Positions 1 to 6,782 of a DNA stretch of 64,000 nt are shown here, one piece after another. Each line of letters opens with the position of its first letter. Position 1 is the stretch's first letter. The notes under the pieces are model-generated. The model worked only from the letters and a program-made list of their open reading frames with translations, was not told the origin of the DNA and ran no database searches. This DNA comes from Pyrinomonadaceae bacterium (GTDB lineage: Bacteria; Acidobacteriota; Blastocatellia; Pyrinomonadales; Pyrinomonadaceae), in the NCBI GenBank assembly GCA_036277115.1, contig DASUNM010000021.1, positions 310,001 through 374,000 on the forward strand, given 5' to 3'. Both the position numbers and the translations under genes were made by a program.

Positions 1-410
1 TTTCGCGCCACCACTTATTGTTCTCTTTCCCGGGTAACCGTGTCGTTGGCGAGTTGAACGGTGAAGGGCTTCCTTCAAGCAAAAACCCCCTATAACGCCG
101 CGCTCTAACAATCTCGGCATTCGGTGGCGAGCGCGATTCCAAAGCTTTTCTTTTAGCGGCTGAAGAGCGCCACACATCAACAATTCACTCCCAAGATTTC
201 TTCGAAACTCACGCCAAACACCTGGCGGCATGTTCATTGCAGTTCTAAGTTTGAACTCATTGGTTAGGAACCGAAAAGCATGCACATTTGGTCTTCGGGT
301 CCTGTTTATTACGCGGAGTCACTTAGTCAGACGAGACCCGAGACGCAAATGCCAGCAGTTCATCTGCGTTCTTCGATTCCGAAACCTATCTGCGACAAGG
401 AGAATATTTA
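1..410. other. Leading intergenic stretch, no gene recognised
   Basis: No convincing coding region is seen before the gene starting at 411. One open frame from 230 runs into that gene in another frame, has no family resemblance and no ribosome site, so it is not called. A clear Shine-Dalgarno (AAGGAG) lies just before 411. Confidence 0.6.
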
Positions 411-950
411 ATGTCAGATACAACAGCAGCAAAAGCAAAATCGAACATGGTAACGGGACTATTTCCCGATCGTGACAGTGCTGAGAGTGCCTACGGCTCG
501 CTCACCAGCAGGGGCTATAGCGAAAAAGACGTCAACCTGGTGATGTCGGACGAAACACGCAATAAACATTTCGCCGTCGATGACAGAGAAACGGAATTAG
601 GCAACAAGGCTCTGAAGGGCGCGGGCACTGGTGCAGGCATCGGAGGCGCAGTAGGCGCCACGTTGGCAGCGATTGCCGCGATCGGCACGACCCTGGCTTT
701 GCCGGGGCTGGGATTGCTCATCGCAGGACCACTCGCCGCAGGGATCGCGGGCGCGGGTGCGGGCGGCGCAACCGGTGGTTTAATCGGACTGCTTGTGGGC
801 GCCGGAATTCCTGAAGAGCGCGTCAAGGACTATGAAGAAGGCATTAAGAAGGGCGGCATCCTAATGGGCGTCACGCCGCGCACTCCGGAAGATGCGGAAT
901 ATTTTGAGCAGGATTGGAAGAAGTATCGCGCCGAAACGGTCAACCGCTAG
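411..950 (+). CDS. General-stress/YflT-like glycine-zipper membrane protein
   Basis: 179 aa. Residues 13-50 resemble the N-terminal domain of general stress 17M/YflT proteins (VTGLFPDRDSAESAYGSL, then GYSEKDVNLVMS). Residues 65-135 are a long Gly/Ala-rich hydrophobic stretch with repeated GxxxG spacing, as in glycine-zipper segments that insert in or associate with membranes. The C-terminal 45 residues are charged and include a GGILMGV segment like the second half of the YflT domain. The start is set by AAGGAG about 8 nt upstream. A lipoprotein gene follows 24 bp downstream, perhaps in the same transcript. A stress or envelope role is inferred; no enzyme motif is seen. Confidence 0.75.
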   Translation: MSDTTAAKAKSNMVTGLFPDRDSAESAYGSLTSRGYSEKDVNLVMSDETRNKHFAVDDRETELGNKALKGAGTGAGIGGAVGATLAAIAAIGTTLALPGLGLLIAGPLAAGIAGAGAGGATGGLIGLLVGAGIPEERVKDYEEGIKKGGILMGVTPRTPEDAEYFEQDWKKYRAETVNR

Positions 951-974
951 GCCTTACTCAGATAAGGAACAAAC

Positions 975-1223
975 ATGAAACGAAACTTAGCTTTACTATT
1001 CGTTCTAGCGGCGTTGAGCCTGACCGCGGCTTGTGGTCAGAACACGGCGAATGAAAACGGTGCTAACCGTAACGGAGTGGTTGAGACAAACGCCAACGTT
1101 GGCAACGTTAATGCGAACAACGCACCTCCGAAAACAGGTGTGGTGGTAAACAATAACGGGAACGAGAACACCTCGGGTGTGCGTCCCGTTAATGCCAACG
1201 CGAACGGCAATCACAACAAATAG
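975..1223 (+). CDS. Small Asn-rich lipoprotein
   Basis: 82 aa. Residues 1-19 form a lipoprotein signal peptide ending in the lipobox LTAAC, so the mature protein would be lipidated at Cys20. The remainder is low-complexity and rich in Asn, Gly, Val and Ala (NANVGNVNANN-type repeats), without a recognisable fold. AAGGAAC precedes the ATG. A strong terminator follows at once, so this is the last gene of the short transcript begun at 411. Function unknown; a surface-exposed flexible protein is likely. Confidence 0.75.
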   Translation: MKRNLALLFVLAALSLTAACGQNTANENGANRNGVVETNANVGNVNANNAPPKTGVVVNNNGNENTSGVRPVNANANGNHNK

Positions 1224-1242
1224 TCGCAGCGACGACTTAACG

Positions 1243-1282
1243 AAAAGGGCGGAAGGCTTAGGCTGGCCGCCCTTTTCTTTTT
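1243..1282 (+). terminator. Rho-independent terminator
   Basis: A 10-bp stem (AAAAGGGCGG paired with CCGCCCTTTT) with a 14-nt loop is followed by CTTTTT. It sits 20 bp after the lipoprotein stop codon and ends the 411-1223 transcript. Confidence 0.85.
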
Positions 1283-1344
1283 GCTGCGCGGGTCCGCGAT
1301 GCTCGAGCGGATCGAGGCGAGCCTAATGCTTTTTCTAATCAGGT

Positions 1345-1500
1345 TTAGAAGGTCTTAAACAGGAATAGGCTGGCGGCCATTACAGCGACGGACAGGATCA
1401 TTACTTGGCGCCATTTTATCGACGATCGGTGGCAATAGGGACAATTTATCTCCCAGAGTCTTAAGGGTCTTTTGCAGTGAGTGCAATGGATTCTCATCAT
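1345..1500 (-). CDS. Small zinc-ribbon plus transmembrane protein (51 aa)
   Basis: Translating the minus strand from the ATG at 1500 gives 51 residues ending in TAA at 1347-1345. Residues 6-9 (CTHC) and 20-23 (CPYC) form two CxxC pairs spaced as in a small zinc ribbon. Residues 33-48 are hydrophobic (VMILSVAVMAASLFLF) and predict one membrane helix near the C-terminus. The start overlaps the TGA of the gene at 1497-1823 as ATGA, the same coupling used through the rest of this operon, which argues strongly that it is real. Under 60 codons, it is easily missed. It would put a cytoplasmic metal-binding knuckle at the membrane. Function unknown. Confidence 0.7.
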   Translation of the reverse strand: MMRIHCTHCKRPLRLWEINCPYCHRSSIKWRQVMILSVAVMAASLFLFKTF

Positions 1501-1823
1501 GCGGTTTGGCCGTTTTCATTCTGATAACGAGTCACAAGGTCCGTCATGATCGGCGCGGAATCAAAGGCCGGGCGACCGCTCAGTTCAAGCATGCGGCCGA
1601 CTACTACTTGATAGGCGTCGAGCGGAGGCTGTGAACTATCGCTGCCGGCGCAACCCTTAGTTTCAATTCCTGCTTTACAGAGGCGCCAGAACACTGCGCG
1701 CACCAGGGTGGCCTCGCCGCTCAAGCTGCCTTGTCCTCTGAGGATTGAGGCACGGTCACGCCACACCTCGTTACAAAGTTCTCCGAATTGCTCTGAGTTT
1801 ATGGTGGACATCGATGTACTCAT
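1497..1823 (-). CDS. Hypothetical protein, fourth gene of five-gene coupled operon
   Basis: 108 aa, not recognised. It is soluble and mostly helical in appearance, with no signal peptide or membrane segment. Two or three cysteines (in LCNEVW, RLCKAG and GCAG contexts) could be coincidental. It starts with an ATGA overlap with the upstream membrane protein (1820-2125) and its own stop overlaps the next start at 1500. Tight coupling implies it is made in step with its neighbours and probably acts with them. Confidence 0.65.
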   Translation of the reverse strand: MSTSMSTINSEQFGELCNEVWRDRASILRGQGSLSGEATLVRAVFWRLCKAGIETKGCAGSDSSQPPLDAYQVVVGRMLELSGRPAFDSAPIMTDLVTRYQNENGQTA

Positions 1824-2125
1824 GAATCGTGACGCTCAGTCGCCAGGTTGATCGGAAAGGGATTAAGTAGTGGCCCAGTGGGAGTCATTACGACTTTAGA
1901 CCACTTATTCGTCTCATGACGACCGAAGAAGACAAACATTAAGCCGCCGGCAACGCCGGCAATGATTCCCGCGATCGCAGCCAACCATAAATGAGAGTTT
2001 ACTCCGGTTATGCTTAGTCCCGAAGGATCTTTCATTACGACGAACAGAAACAACTGCCGGCTGGCGACAAGCAGCATCGCCACTAAACCAACCAACGCGA
2101 TCACAAACTTAGTCAGATTACTCAT
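1820..2125 (-). CDS. Two-helix membrane protein, paralogue of 2505-2801
   Basis: About 101 aa from ATG 2125, chosen because GGTGGA lies 5 nt upstream and the ATG overlaps the preceding TGA by one base; an ATG at 2137 is also in frame. Two membrane helices are predicted: FVIALVGLVAMLLVA near the N-terminus and a Gly/Ala-rich helix around residues 48-68. Between them is a short loop VMKDPSGLSITGVNSHLWLA. The same layout (KDSQG, then HLWLAVG) occurs in the product of 2505-2801, so the two arose by duplication. Family not recognised. Confidence 0.7.
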   Translation of the reverse strand: MSNLTKFVIALVGLVAMLLVASRQLFLFVVMKDPSGLSITGVNSHLWLAAIAGIIAGVAGGLMFVFFGRHETNKWSKVVMTPTGPLLNPFPINLATERHDS

Positions 2126-2508
2126 CAATTCCACCATTCATTTTGAAGCGGGGAGAGACGGCCCGAACTCTGGTGACCATTTCCATTGCCGGAAACGGTC
2201 GACCGTTCGGCGGATTCGTTCAGGAACAAAACCAGGTCCTCTTGTCCAACCGGTTTACCACGACGCAGACTGACAAGCGGATCCTTCACCATACAGAAGT
2301 CCACATAACCTGAGCCGCCGGCGGGAACCATTTCCTTGAGCAGGCCCGTGTCGAGTGCCACCGGTCTGAAAAGCAGCATTCCAGAGTTACGCAAACTGGC
2401 CATCATCGCATCGTGGCTGCTGTGAAACAGCGGCACGCGATAGCGACCGCGACCCTCAAAAGCAAACCAATCGCCGTTCGCTCTTCGCATGGCATAAATG
2501 TTGCTCAT
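2125..2508 (-). CDS. Hypothetical soluble protein between two membrane paralogues
   Basis: 127 aa starting MSNIYAMRRANGDWFAFEG. The start at 2508 is chosen because it overlaps the upstream TGA as ATGA; a longer frame to 2655 would run deep into the upstream gene. No signal peptide or membrane helix. The N-terminal half is compact and mixed alpha/beta in appearance. The C-terminal 30 residues are polar (NGNGHQSSG) and look disordered. Family not recognised. Position between two membrane paralogues suggests a partner subunit, by inference only. Confidence 0.65.
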   Translation of the reverse strand: MSNIYAMRRANGDWFAFEGRGRYRVPLFHSSHDAMMASLRNSGMLLFRPVALDTGLLKEMVPAGGSGYVDFCMVKDPLVSLRRGKPVGQEDLVLFLNESAERSTVSGNGNGHQSSGRLSPLQNEWWN

Positions 2509-2801
2509 AGTACGTTGTTCGCGATTCTCTCCGCGCCCTGAGGTGGTCCCGGCGAAGTGATGTGCATCTCGTTTCGGAGGTCGTAGCGAAGGAACTTTGA
2601 AAGAAGAAAGAACCCGGCGATGCAGACGATAAGCGCGATGCCGACAGCCAGCCACAAGTGAACTGTGCCTCCCTGAACATCGACGACGCCCTGTGAGTCC
2701 TTAAAGCTCACAAACAAATAGAACTGCCAGGCGCCAAAGGCGGCTAGAGCGGCCAGGCCGATTGCCGCTACTAAACTTTTAATACTCATTTTTTGATTCA
2801 A
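2505..2801 (-). CDS. Two-helix membrane protein, first gene of the operon
   Basis: 98 aa if the TTG at 2801 is used (GGAGAG 5 nt upstream), or 94 aa from the ATG at 2789 (same Shine-Dalgarno but 17 nt away). Two helices are predicted: SLVAAIGLAALAAFGAWQFYLFV and LAVGIALIVCIAGFFLL, separated by a short extracytoplasmic loop. It is paralogous to 1820-2125 in length, helix order and loop motif (KDxxG, HLWLA). It begins a chain of five overlapping genes running down to 1345. Crp-type palindromes lie about 100-200 bp upstream. Confidence 0.7.
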   Translation of the reverse strand: MNQKMSIKSLVAAIGLAALAAFGAWQFYLFVSFKDSQGVVDVQGGTVHLWLAVGIALIVCIAGFFLLSKFLRYDLRNEMHITSPGPPQGAERIANNVL

Positions 2802-2887
2802 CGTTTCTCTCCACTATTTTTTTTTGCTAAATGTGAAATCACAGAAATTTGCCGGTACCAATATTAAGATCCGCGAGTTAAACCGTC

Positions 2888-2903
2888 TGTGCGTTAGACC
2901 GCT
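2888..2903 (+). promoter_or_regulatory. Half copy of the Crp-type motif
   Basis: GTCTGTGCGTTA at 2886-2897 is identical to the left part of the full sites at 6138 and 12479, but the right half (CGCT instead of CACA) is lost. It lies 112 bp from the full site at 3000. Confidence 0.45.
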
Positions 2904-2999
2904 TATAGAGCGCGAGCTGCGCTTAACGTGCATCAAAACGGGCCGCGGGATAAACAGCAATGCAGAAGGCTTCGAACCGTAATATTTCTTTGCGTCATA

Positions 3000-3015
3000 T
3001 GTGTGCTGTCGCACG
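3000..3015 (-). promoter_or_regulatory. Crp/Fnr-type operator candidate
   Basis: TGTGTGCTGTCGCACG, that is TGTG-N8-CACG, the 16-bp geometry of Crp sites. Read on the minus strand, flanks match the site at 6138: CCGTC before and ACACACATAT after. It lies between the divergent operons beginning at 2801 and 3140. Confidence 0.55.
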
Positions 3016-3139
3016 GACGGCATTGGCGCGAAAGTCGTATCTTGCTAAGTACACAAGTACACAAATCATCGGCCTAACACAGTCAAAACTAGTGCAGTGG
3101 AGCTTGTCGTTTGGTCATTGGGAGAATGAGGAATTGGGA

Positions 3140-4009
3140 ATGATTAGCGAAACGATAAACAAAGACCAGACGAAGGGCATTAACTGGGATACCGCTATTT
3201 TCATAGGGCTATTTCATGTCGGCGCGGTGGCGGCACTCTTCATGTTTAATTGGCGAGCAATAGTCGTCGCTGTCGTGCTGTGGTGGATTACCGCAAGCCT
3301 CGGAGTAGGCATGGGCTTTCACCGTCTGTTAACGCATCGCGGATATAAGACACCCAAAATAGTTGAGTATCTGCTGAGTGTTTGCGGCGCACTTGCACTC
3401 GAAGGGGGCCACATCCAATGGGTCGTAACCCACCGCATCCATCACGCGCACACAGATGCTCCTGGCGATCCGCACACGCCCCGCGATGGAGGCTGGTGGT
3501 CGCATATCGGCTGGATGTTGAAAGGCAAGGCCCAGGCACATGACTCGTCCGTGGTAGCACGTTATGCACCCGACCTGGTGAAGGACAGATTCCACGTCTT
3601 GCTCAATCGTTTTTACTGGGTCCCGCTGGTCGTTCTCGGTATGGCATTACTTGGTTTCGGTGGCTGGTCCTATCTGATGTGGGGTGTTTTCTTCCGGGTT
3701 ACGTTCAACTTGCACGCCACCTGGCTGGTCAATTCGGCCACACACATGTGGGGCAAACGGCGGTTCGCCACCCAGGATGATTCAAAAAACAACTGGTGGG
3801 TCGCACTGCTGACCTTTGGCGAGGGCTGGCACAACAATCATCATGCGCACCCAACCTCGGCGCGTCATGGTCTGGCCTGGTACGAAATCGATGTCAATTG
3901 GTGGGGTATTCGCGCCATGCAATTTCTGCGACTGGCGAAAGCGGTGAAGTTGGTAAAGCTGGCTAAACGTGCCGGCGCCGGCGCGCGGCAGGACATGGCG
4001 CAAGCATGA
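3140..4009 (+). CDS. Acyl-CoA/fatty acid delta-9 desaturase family protein
   Basis: 289 aa from ATG 3140; GAGGAATTGGGA upstream supports this start over the open frame extending to 2960. Three histidine boxes typical of membrane di-iron desaturases are present: HRLLTH, HRIHH and HNNHH. Membrane segments lie near residues 13-55 and 150-190. The family uses O2 and reducing equivalents to introduce a cis double bond into acyl chains at the cytoplasmic membrane, tuning fluidity. The last four bases overlap the start of a receiver-like gene, and a third gene follows in the same manner. A Crp-type site lies 125 bp upstream. Confidence 0.88.
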   Translation: MISETINKDQTKGINWDTAIFIGLFHVGAVAALFMFNWRAIVVAVVLWWITASLGVGMGFHRLLTHRGYKTPKIVEYLLSVCGALALEGGHIQWVVTHRIHHAHTDAPGDPHTPRDGGWWSHIGWMLKGKAQAHDSSVVARYAPDLVKDRFHVLLNRFYWVPLVVLGMALLGFGGWSYLMWGVFFRVTFNLHATWLVNSATHMWGKRRFATQDDSKNNWWVALLTFGEGWHNNHHAHPTSARHGLAWYEIDVNWWGIRAMQFLRLAKAVKLVKLAKRAGAGARQDMAQA

Positions 4010-4470
4010 ATACATTGCCCCCAATCATAACTACCGAGCTCGACGTGTCGCCGATCATCCTGGTAGTGGAAGATGTCCATGAGACTCGTGACGGCATCGA
4101 GAAATTGCTGATAGCGGATGGCTATCGCGTGGCCCTCGCCAGAGATGAACGAGACGCTATCGAGAACGCGCACCGAACGCAGCCAGACTTGATACTGGTG
4201 AGCCTTGCCGGCTTGCCGCTCGACGTTGTGCTTAGCGCGCGTAGTATCCGCCAGCGCGCTGAGGTTGGAGAGCACGTGCCCGTGGTAGTGTTTTGTATTG
4301 AAGGTATCGCTGAGGGCGAGGAAGTAGAGATTGGAGAGAATGTTTTTCTCACGCGCCCGGACAACTTCAATCAGTTGAGAAGGTTTATCGCCCGGCTGCT
4401 CATCAAGGTTCAAACGCCGCCCAGGATCGAAGTAATACAACCGCCACCGAATAGGATCTCATCACCATGA
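4006..4470 (+). CDS. Degenerate (pseudo) response-regulator receiver protein
   Basis: 154 aa with a CheY-like receiver fold around residues 15-135. The acidic start of the domain is reduced to VVEDVHETRDG. At the phosphoacceptor position the usual DLVLLDL reads DLILVSL, so the Asp is replaced by Ser. The conserved Lys before Pro reads FLTRP, so Lys becomes Arg. It should therefore not be phosphorylated in the usual way and may act as a constitutive binding module. Its ATG overlaps the desaturase TGA (ATGA) and its own TGA overlaps the next ATG. Tight coupling to a lipid desaturase suggests a regulatory or scaffolding partner. Confidence 0.75.
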   Translation: MNTLPPIITTELDVSPIILVVEDVHETRDGIEKLLIADGYRVALARDERDAIENAHRTQPDLILVSLAGLPLDVVLSARSIRQRAEVGEHVPVVVFCIEGIAEGEEVEIGENVFLTRPDNFNQLRRFIARLLIKVQTPPRIEVIQPPPNRISSP

Positions 4471-4847
4471 AAAACAGTTCTCAGCATCCATTTACTTTTA
4501 GACTTCTGGATACGAAACCACGAATACTCCTGGAGTTGACGAACGAAACGGATGAGGTGGTCAGGTCGGTGGAAATTCTGACGATCTTTTTGAAGGCTGA
4601 GGAAACACCTGACGGACAGCTCTCGCAATCCCACATCAAGTTCGACGAAATAAAGTCCATGCTTCCCCAACAGGCATCGGTTCCTTTCCACCGAACGTGG
4701 ACCAACGGAAAGCCCGCCACTGATGCGCGTGATCAGATGGAACGACTTAGAGTTATTTCGGGTGAAATCAAGCCGTATGTGCTCGATATCTCGTGGGAAA
4801 ATCGGGAAGGCAAGTCGCGTTTTCAGAGAATCCCGCTCGGGCATTGA
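4467..4847 (+). CDS. Hypothetical protein, third gene of desaturase operon
   Basis: 126 aa, not recognised. The first 100 residues look beta-rich (FTFRLLDTKPRILLEL, then SVEILTIFLKAEE), which could be an immunoglobulin-like or jelly-roll sandwich, but no family motif is visible. No signal peptide or membrane segment. It starts by ATGA overlap with the pseudo-receiver gene, so its synthesis is coupled to it. It converges with the 4860-5108 gene with only 12 bp between the stops. Confidence 0.6.
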   Translation: MKNSSQHPFTFRLLDTKPRILLELTNETDEVVRSVEILTIFLKAEETPDGQLSQSHIKFDEIKSMLPQQASVPFHRTWTNGKPATDARDQMERLRVISGEIKPYVLDISWENREGKSRFQRIPLGH

Positions 4848-4859
4848 ACGGGAGTCGAT

Positions 4860-5108
4860 TCAGATCGAGAACAAAGGCGCCAGCACCTTCTGGGCACGTT
4901 TAGCATCAACCGGGTTAACCACCAAACGAACTCCCCTTGTGTGCTGAAGATGAGGCTCCATCCCACCACCGTCATCCTTAAAAACAAAGGCCGTAATACT
5001 TTCGTCCTTCAGCACGTCTCGAGCCATTTCGGCATCAATCTCAGTGGCAAACACTTTAAGTACTGTTTCTTCCGGCATTGGGCCTGTTCTGTCCCTTTTG
5101 ACGGGCAT
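4860..5108 (-). CDS. DUF2007-type putative signal-transducing protein
   Basis: 82 aa. The pattern TEIDAEMARDVLKDESI, then an aromatic-acidic stretch, then RLVVNPVDAKRAQKVL matches the short ferredoxin-like DUF2007 domain, in which two beta-alpha units are repeated. These proteins are often annotated as putative signal-transducing proteins; the biochemical role is unknown. ATG 5108 has AGGA close upstream; an ATG at 5078 would remove a poorly conserved ten-residue head. It is the last gene of a four-gene leftward set headed by the receiver gene at 6067. Confidence 0.75.
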   Translation of the reverse strand: MPVKRDRTGPMPEETVLKVFATEIDAEMARDVLKDESITAFVFKDDGGGMEPHLQHTRGVRLVVNPVDAKRAQKVLAPLFSI

Positions 5109-5129
5109 TTTCCTGGGTGACGAGAGAAC

Positions 5130-5342
5130 CTAGTCCTCGGTGACCGGGAGGATCTCGACTGCGGTCTTGGGCACCGACCGAGCGAGAACGCCATCTACGT
5201 CGAGGCGTCGAACACGGCGGGGCGGCCGCGGCTCCGGCGACACCGCGCGAATCCGCGGCGGAGGCGTGTCTTCTATTGTCGTTGGCACAGACCTTTGATC
5301 TGTTGGTTCCTTCGAAACGATTTTCAGACTAGATAATTTCAT
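5130..5342 (-). CDS. Small basic Pro/Arg-rich hypothetical protein
   Basis: 70 aa, not recognised. The middle is rich in Pro and Arg (PPPRIRAV, EPRPPRRVRRLD), suggesting a disordered chain with possible nucleic-acid or protein-binding use. A good Shine-Dalgarno (GGAGAAAG) immediately precedes ATG 5342. Gaps to neighbouring genes are about 20-25 bp on each side, consistent with one operon. Confidence 0.5.
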   Translation of the reverse strand: MKLSSLKIVSKEPTDQRSVPTTIEDTPPPRIRAVSPEPRPPRRVRRLDVDGVLARSVPKTAVEILPVTED

Positions 5343-5366
5343 CTTTCTCCATTTCGGTTGTGAGTA

Positions 5367-5576
5367 CTATTCAGTAGGGCCCGACTCGGCGAGGGCGTCT
5401 TTAAATAAACTATTAAAGGCCGGGGTTATTTCATTTCGATCGCGTTGTTGGAACTCGACGACCCATGAGCGCACTGCCGTGGACCATCTGTTTGGGCTGG
5501 TGGCTGGTGCGAGCGGCGCCTGTGGCTGCGGCACTCGCGCGTTTCGCTTGATCAGCCTTATGGGTTTTCTATTCAT
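5367..5576 (-). CDS. Small hypothetical protein downstream of receiver
   Basis: 69 aa, not recognised. A basic Pro/Ala-rich head (residues 1-28) precedes a more globular tail (WSTAVRSWVVEFQQRDRNE, then FNSLFKDALAESG) that looks helical and amphipathic. The Shine-Dalgarno is weak. It lies 35 bp after the receiver gene stop and 24 bp before the next gene, so it probably belongs to the same transcript. Confidence 0.45.
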   Translation of the reverse strand: MNRKPIRLIKRNARVPQPQAPLAPATSPNRWSTAVRSWVVEFQQRDRNEITPAFNSLFKDALAESGPTE

Positions 5577-5611
5577 CTATTCAACTTCGTGCTAGTCGAA
5601 ATGCTCCGATA

Positions 5612-6067
5612 TCAAGCTGCGGCGGGTTCGAGAGTGAAAGTCGATGAGCGGTGCGGCTTTCGCCTAAACGGAATGACCTTGCCCCTGGGGCTATGTGCCA
5701 GGGAAGCAAATTGCTTAATACTGCTGACCAGGCCATCAAGGTCGGGCTTAGTGACATAGGCATTAGCACCCGCCTCGATGCCCTTCTTTTTGTCGATTTC
5801 AAAGGCGGCGCCGGAGAAGAAAATAATCGGCGTGTGCGGATTAATGGCACGCAGCCGGCGGCACAATTCAAAGCCATCCACATCGGGTAAGCGCGAGTCC
5901 AGCATGTATAGGTCGAACGGTTCGGCTTGACTCGACGACAAAGCCTGGGCGCCGGTTCCCACAGCTTTGGCTTCGATAAATTCGAGCCTTAATAGCGCGG
6001 TTAACATCGCGCGCGAGTCTTCGTCGTCATCAACGCAGAGAACTCGGAGTCGGGCGTCGTCTAGCAT
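5612..6067 (-). CDS. Single-domain response regulator (CheY-like receiver)
   Basis: 151 aa. A complete receiver domain occupies residues 8-125: acidic pocket VDDDEDS, phosphoacceptor Asp in MLDSRLPDVDG, Thr/Ser in FFSGA, and Lys in VTKPD. The last 25 residues are a basic Ser/Pro tail without an output domain. Such proteins relay phosphate or act by protein contacts. No kinase is adjacent. It heads a leftward set of four small genes and is divergent from 6297; two Crp-type palindromes lie in the gap. Confidence 0.85.
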   Translation of the reverse strand: MLDDARLRVLCVDDDEDSRAMLTALLRLEFIEAKAVGTGAQALSSSQAEPFDLYMLDSRLPDVDGFELCRRLRAINPHTPIIFFSGAAFEIDKKKGIEAGANAYVTKPDLDGLVSSIKQFASLAHSPRGKVIPFRRKPHRSSTFTLEPAAA

Positions 6068-6137
6068 CTTCGCCTCCTAATTCAGGGGATAGTTGTTATT
6101 CGAGAGGCTAAGTATTGATCCGACTGAGACACCGGTC

Positions 6138-6153
6138 TGTGCGTTAACACACA
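6138..6153 (+). promoter_or_regulatory. Crp/Fnr-type operator candidate
   Basis: TGTGCGTTAACACACA, an almost perfect TGTG-N8-CACA palindrome preceded by CCGGTC and followed by TATC. It is in the 229-bp gap between the divergent genes at 6067 and 6297. Confidence 0.6.
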
Positions 6154-6236
6154 TATCCCAAATAAATCTTCTGGTGAAATATTCGCAGCGGCCTTGCGCG
6201 TATAAGCGGCCGCAATTCTCTGCTGAATTCGACGTA

Positions 6237-6252
6237 TGTGTACTGGCGCACA
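6237..6252 (-). promoter_or_regulatory. Crp/Fnr-type operator candidate
   Basis: TGTGTACTGGCGCACA, again TGTG-N8-CACA. On the minus strand it is preceded by CCCGTC, matching the other copies. It lies 99 bp from the copy at 6138 and about 45 bp before the ATG at 6297, where binding could block or activate the rightward gene. Confidence 0.6.
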
Positions 6253-6296
6253 GACGGGAATTCTTCGCCGGACTACATTCCTCAGAGGAGACAACA

Positions 6297-6566
6297 ATGA
6301 GCGACAGCCAAAAGACAGATGCAGATGCGAATTCGCGCGAGTTCACCAGGGGCGTTGAAGCAGGACTCAATTCTGAAGACACGAAGTACTGGCAGGCCGG
6401 GTACGAACTTGGTCAGGGGTTGAGCGACCAGGACACTAAAGAACTGGTCAAAGAACCGGTCACAGAACCAATTAAGAAGGAACCGGAAACCCCACTATTC
6501 CTCAAAGATACTGTGGATAGTCAAAAGGATGACGCCCAAGGCGAGCAAGATAAGAGCGCGGAATAG
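6297..6566 (+). CDS. Small acidic hydrophilic protein
   Basis: 89 aa from ATG 6297, chosen for its strong GAGGAG site; the frame stays open back to 6093 but crosses both operator-like palindromes. Residues 13-45 contain two related units with aromatic-Gly motifs (EFTRGVEAGL, then YWQAGYELGQGL). The rest is a charged Lys/Glu/Pro chain (KEPVTEPIKKEPETP). No membrane segment. Family not recognised; the composition resembles small stress-induced hydrophilic proteins. Confidence 0.6.
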   Translation: MSDSQKTDADANSREFTRGVEAGLNSEDTKYWQAGYELGQGLSDQDTKELVKEPVTEPIKKEPETPLFLKDTVDSQKDDAQGEQDKSAE

Positions 6567-6782
6567 GTTGGCGGTGATAAGGCCTATCTTTGCGTAAGCG
6601 AACATTCCAAAAGCAAGGCGCGATTTATTCCGCTTCGGCGAACCGTCCTGGCAATATCTCGTTAGTAAACACAAAAAGCGGCGACCGGCGCCAACGATGA
6701 TCGATCGAGCTGGAGTTAGATTAGCTCGAATAGATATGGTAAAAACTGCTCCCACTGATCTCTGGGAATAACTTCTCTCCGA

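Larger units (their letters stand above)
2802..3139. other. Divergent regulatory region with Crp-type sites
   Basis: 338 bp between the leftward five-gene operon and the rightward desaturase operon. It contains one full Crp-geometry palindrome (3000-3015) and one half copy (2888-2899). The desaturase frame stays open back to 2960, but the palindrome lies inside that extension and a better start exists at 3140. No separate gene is seen. Confidence 0.6.

Noticed and set aside
230..475. Open frame of 81 codons before the first called gene
   Set aside because: It overlaps the real gene start in another frame, has no family match and no ribosome site.
6495..6755. Leftward frame with a hydrophobic C-terminus
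   Set aside because: It lies antisense to the end of the acidic gene; antisense of Lys/Glu/Pro-rich sequence readily gives hydrophobic residues, and the Shine-Dalgarno is poor.
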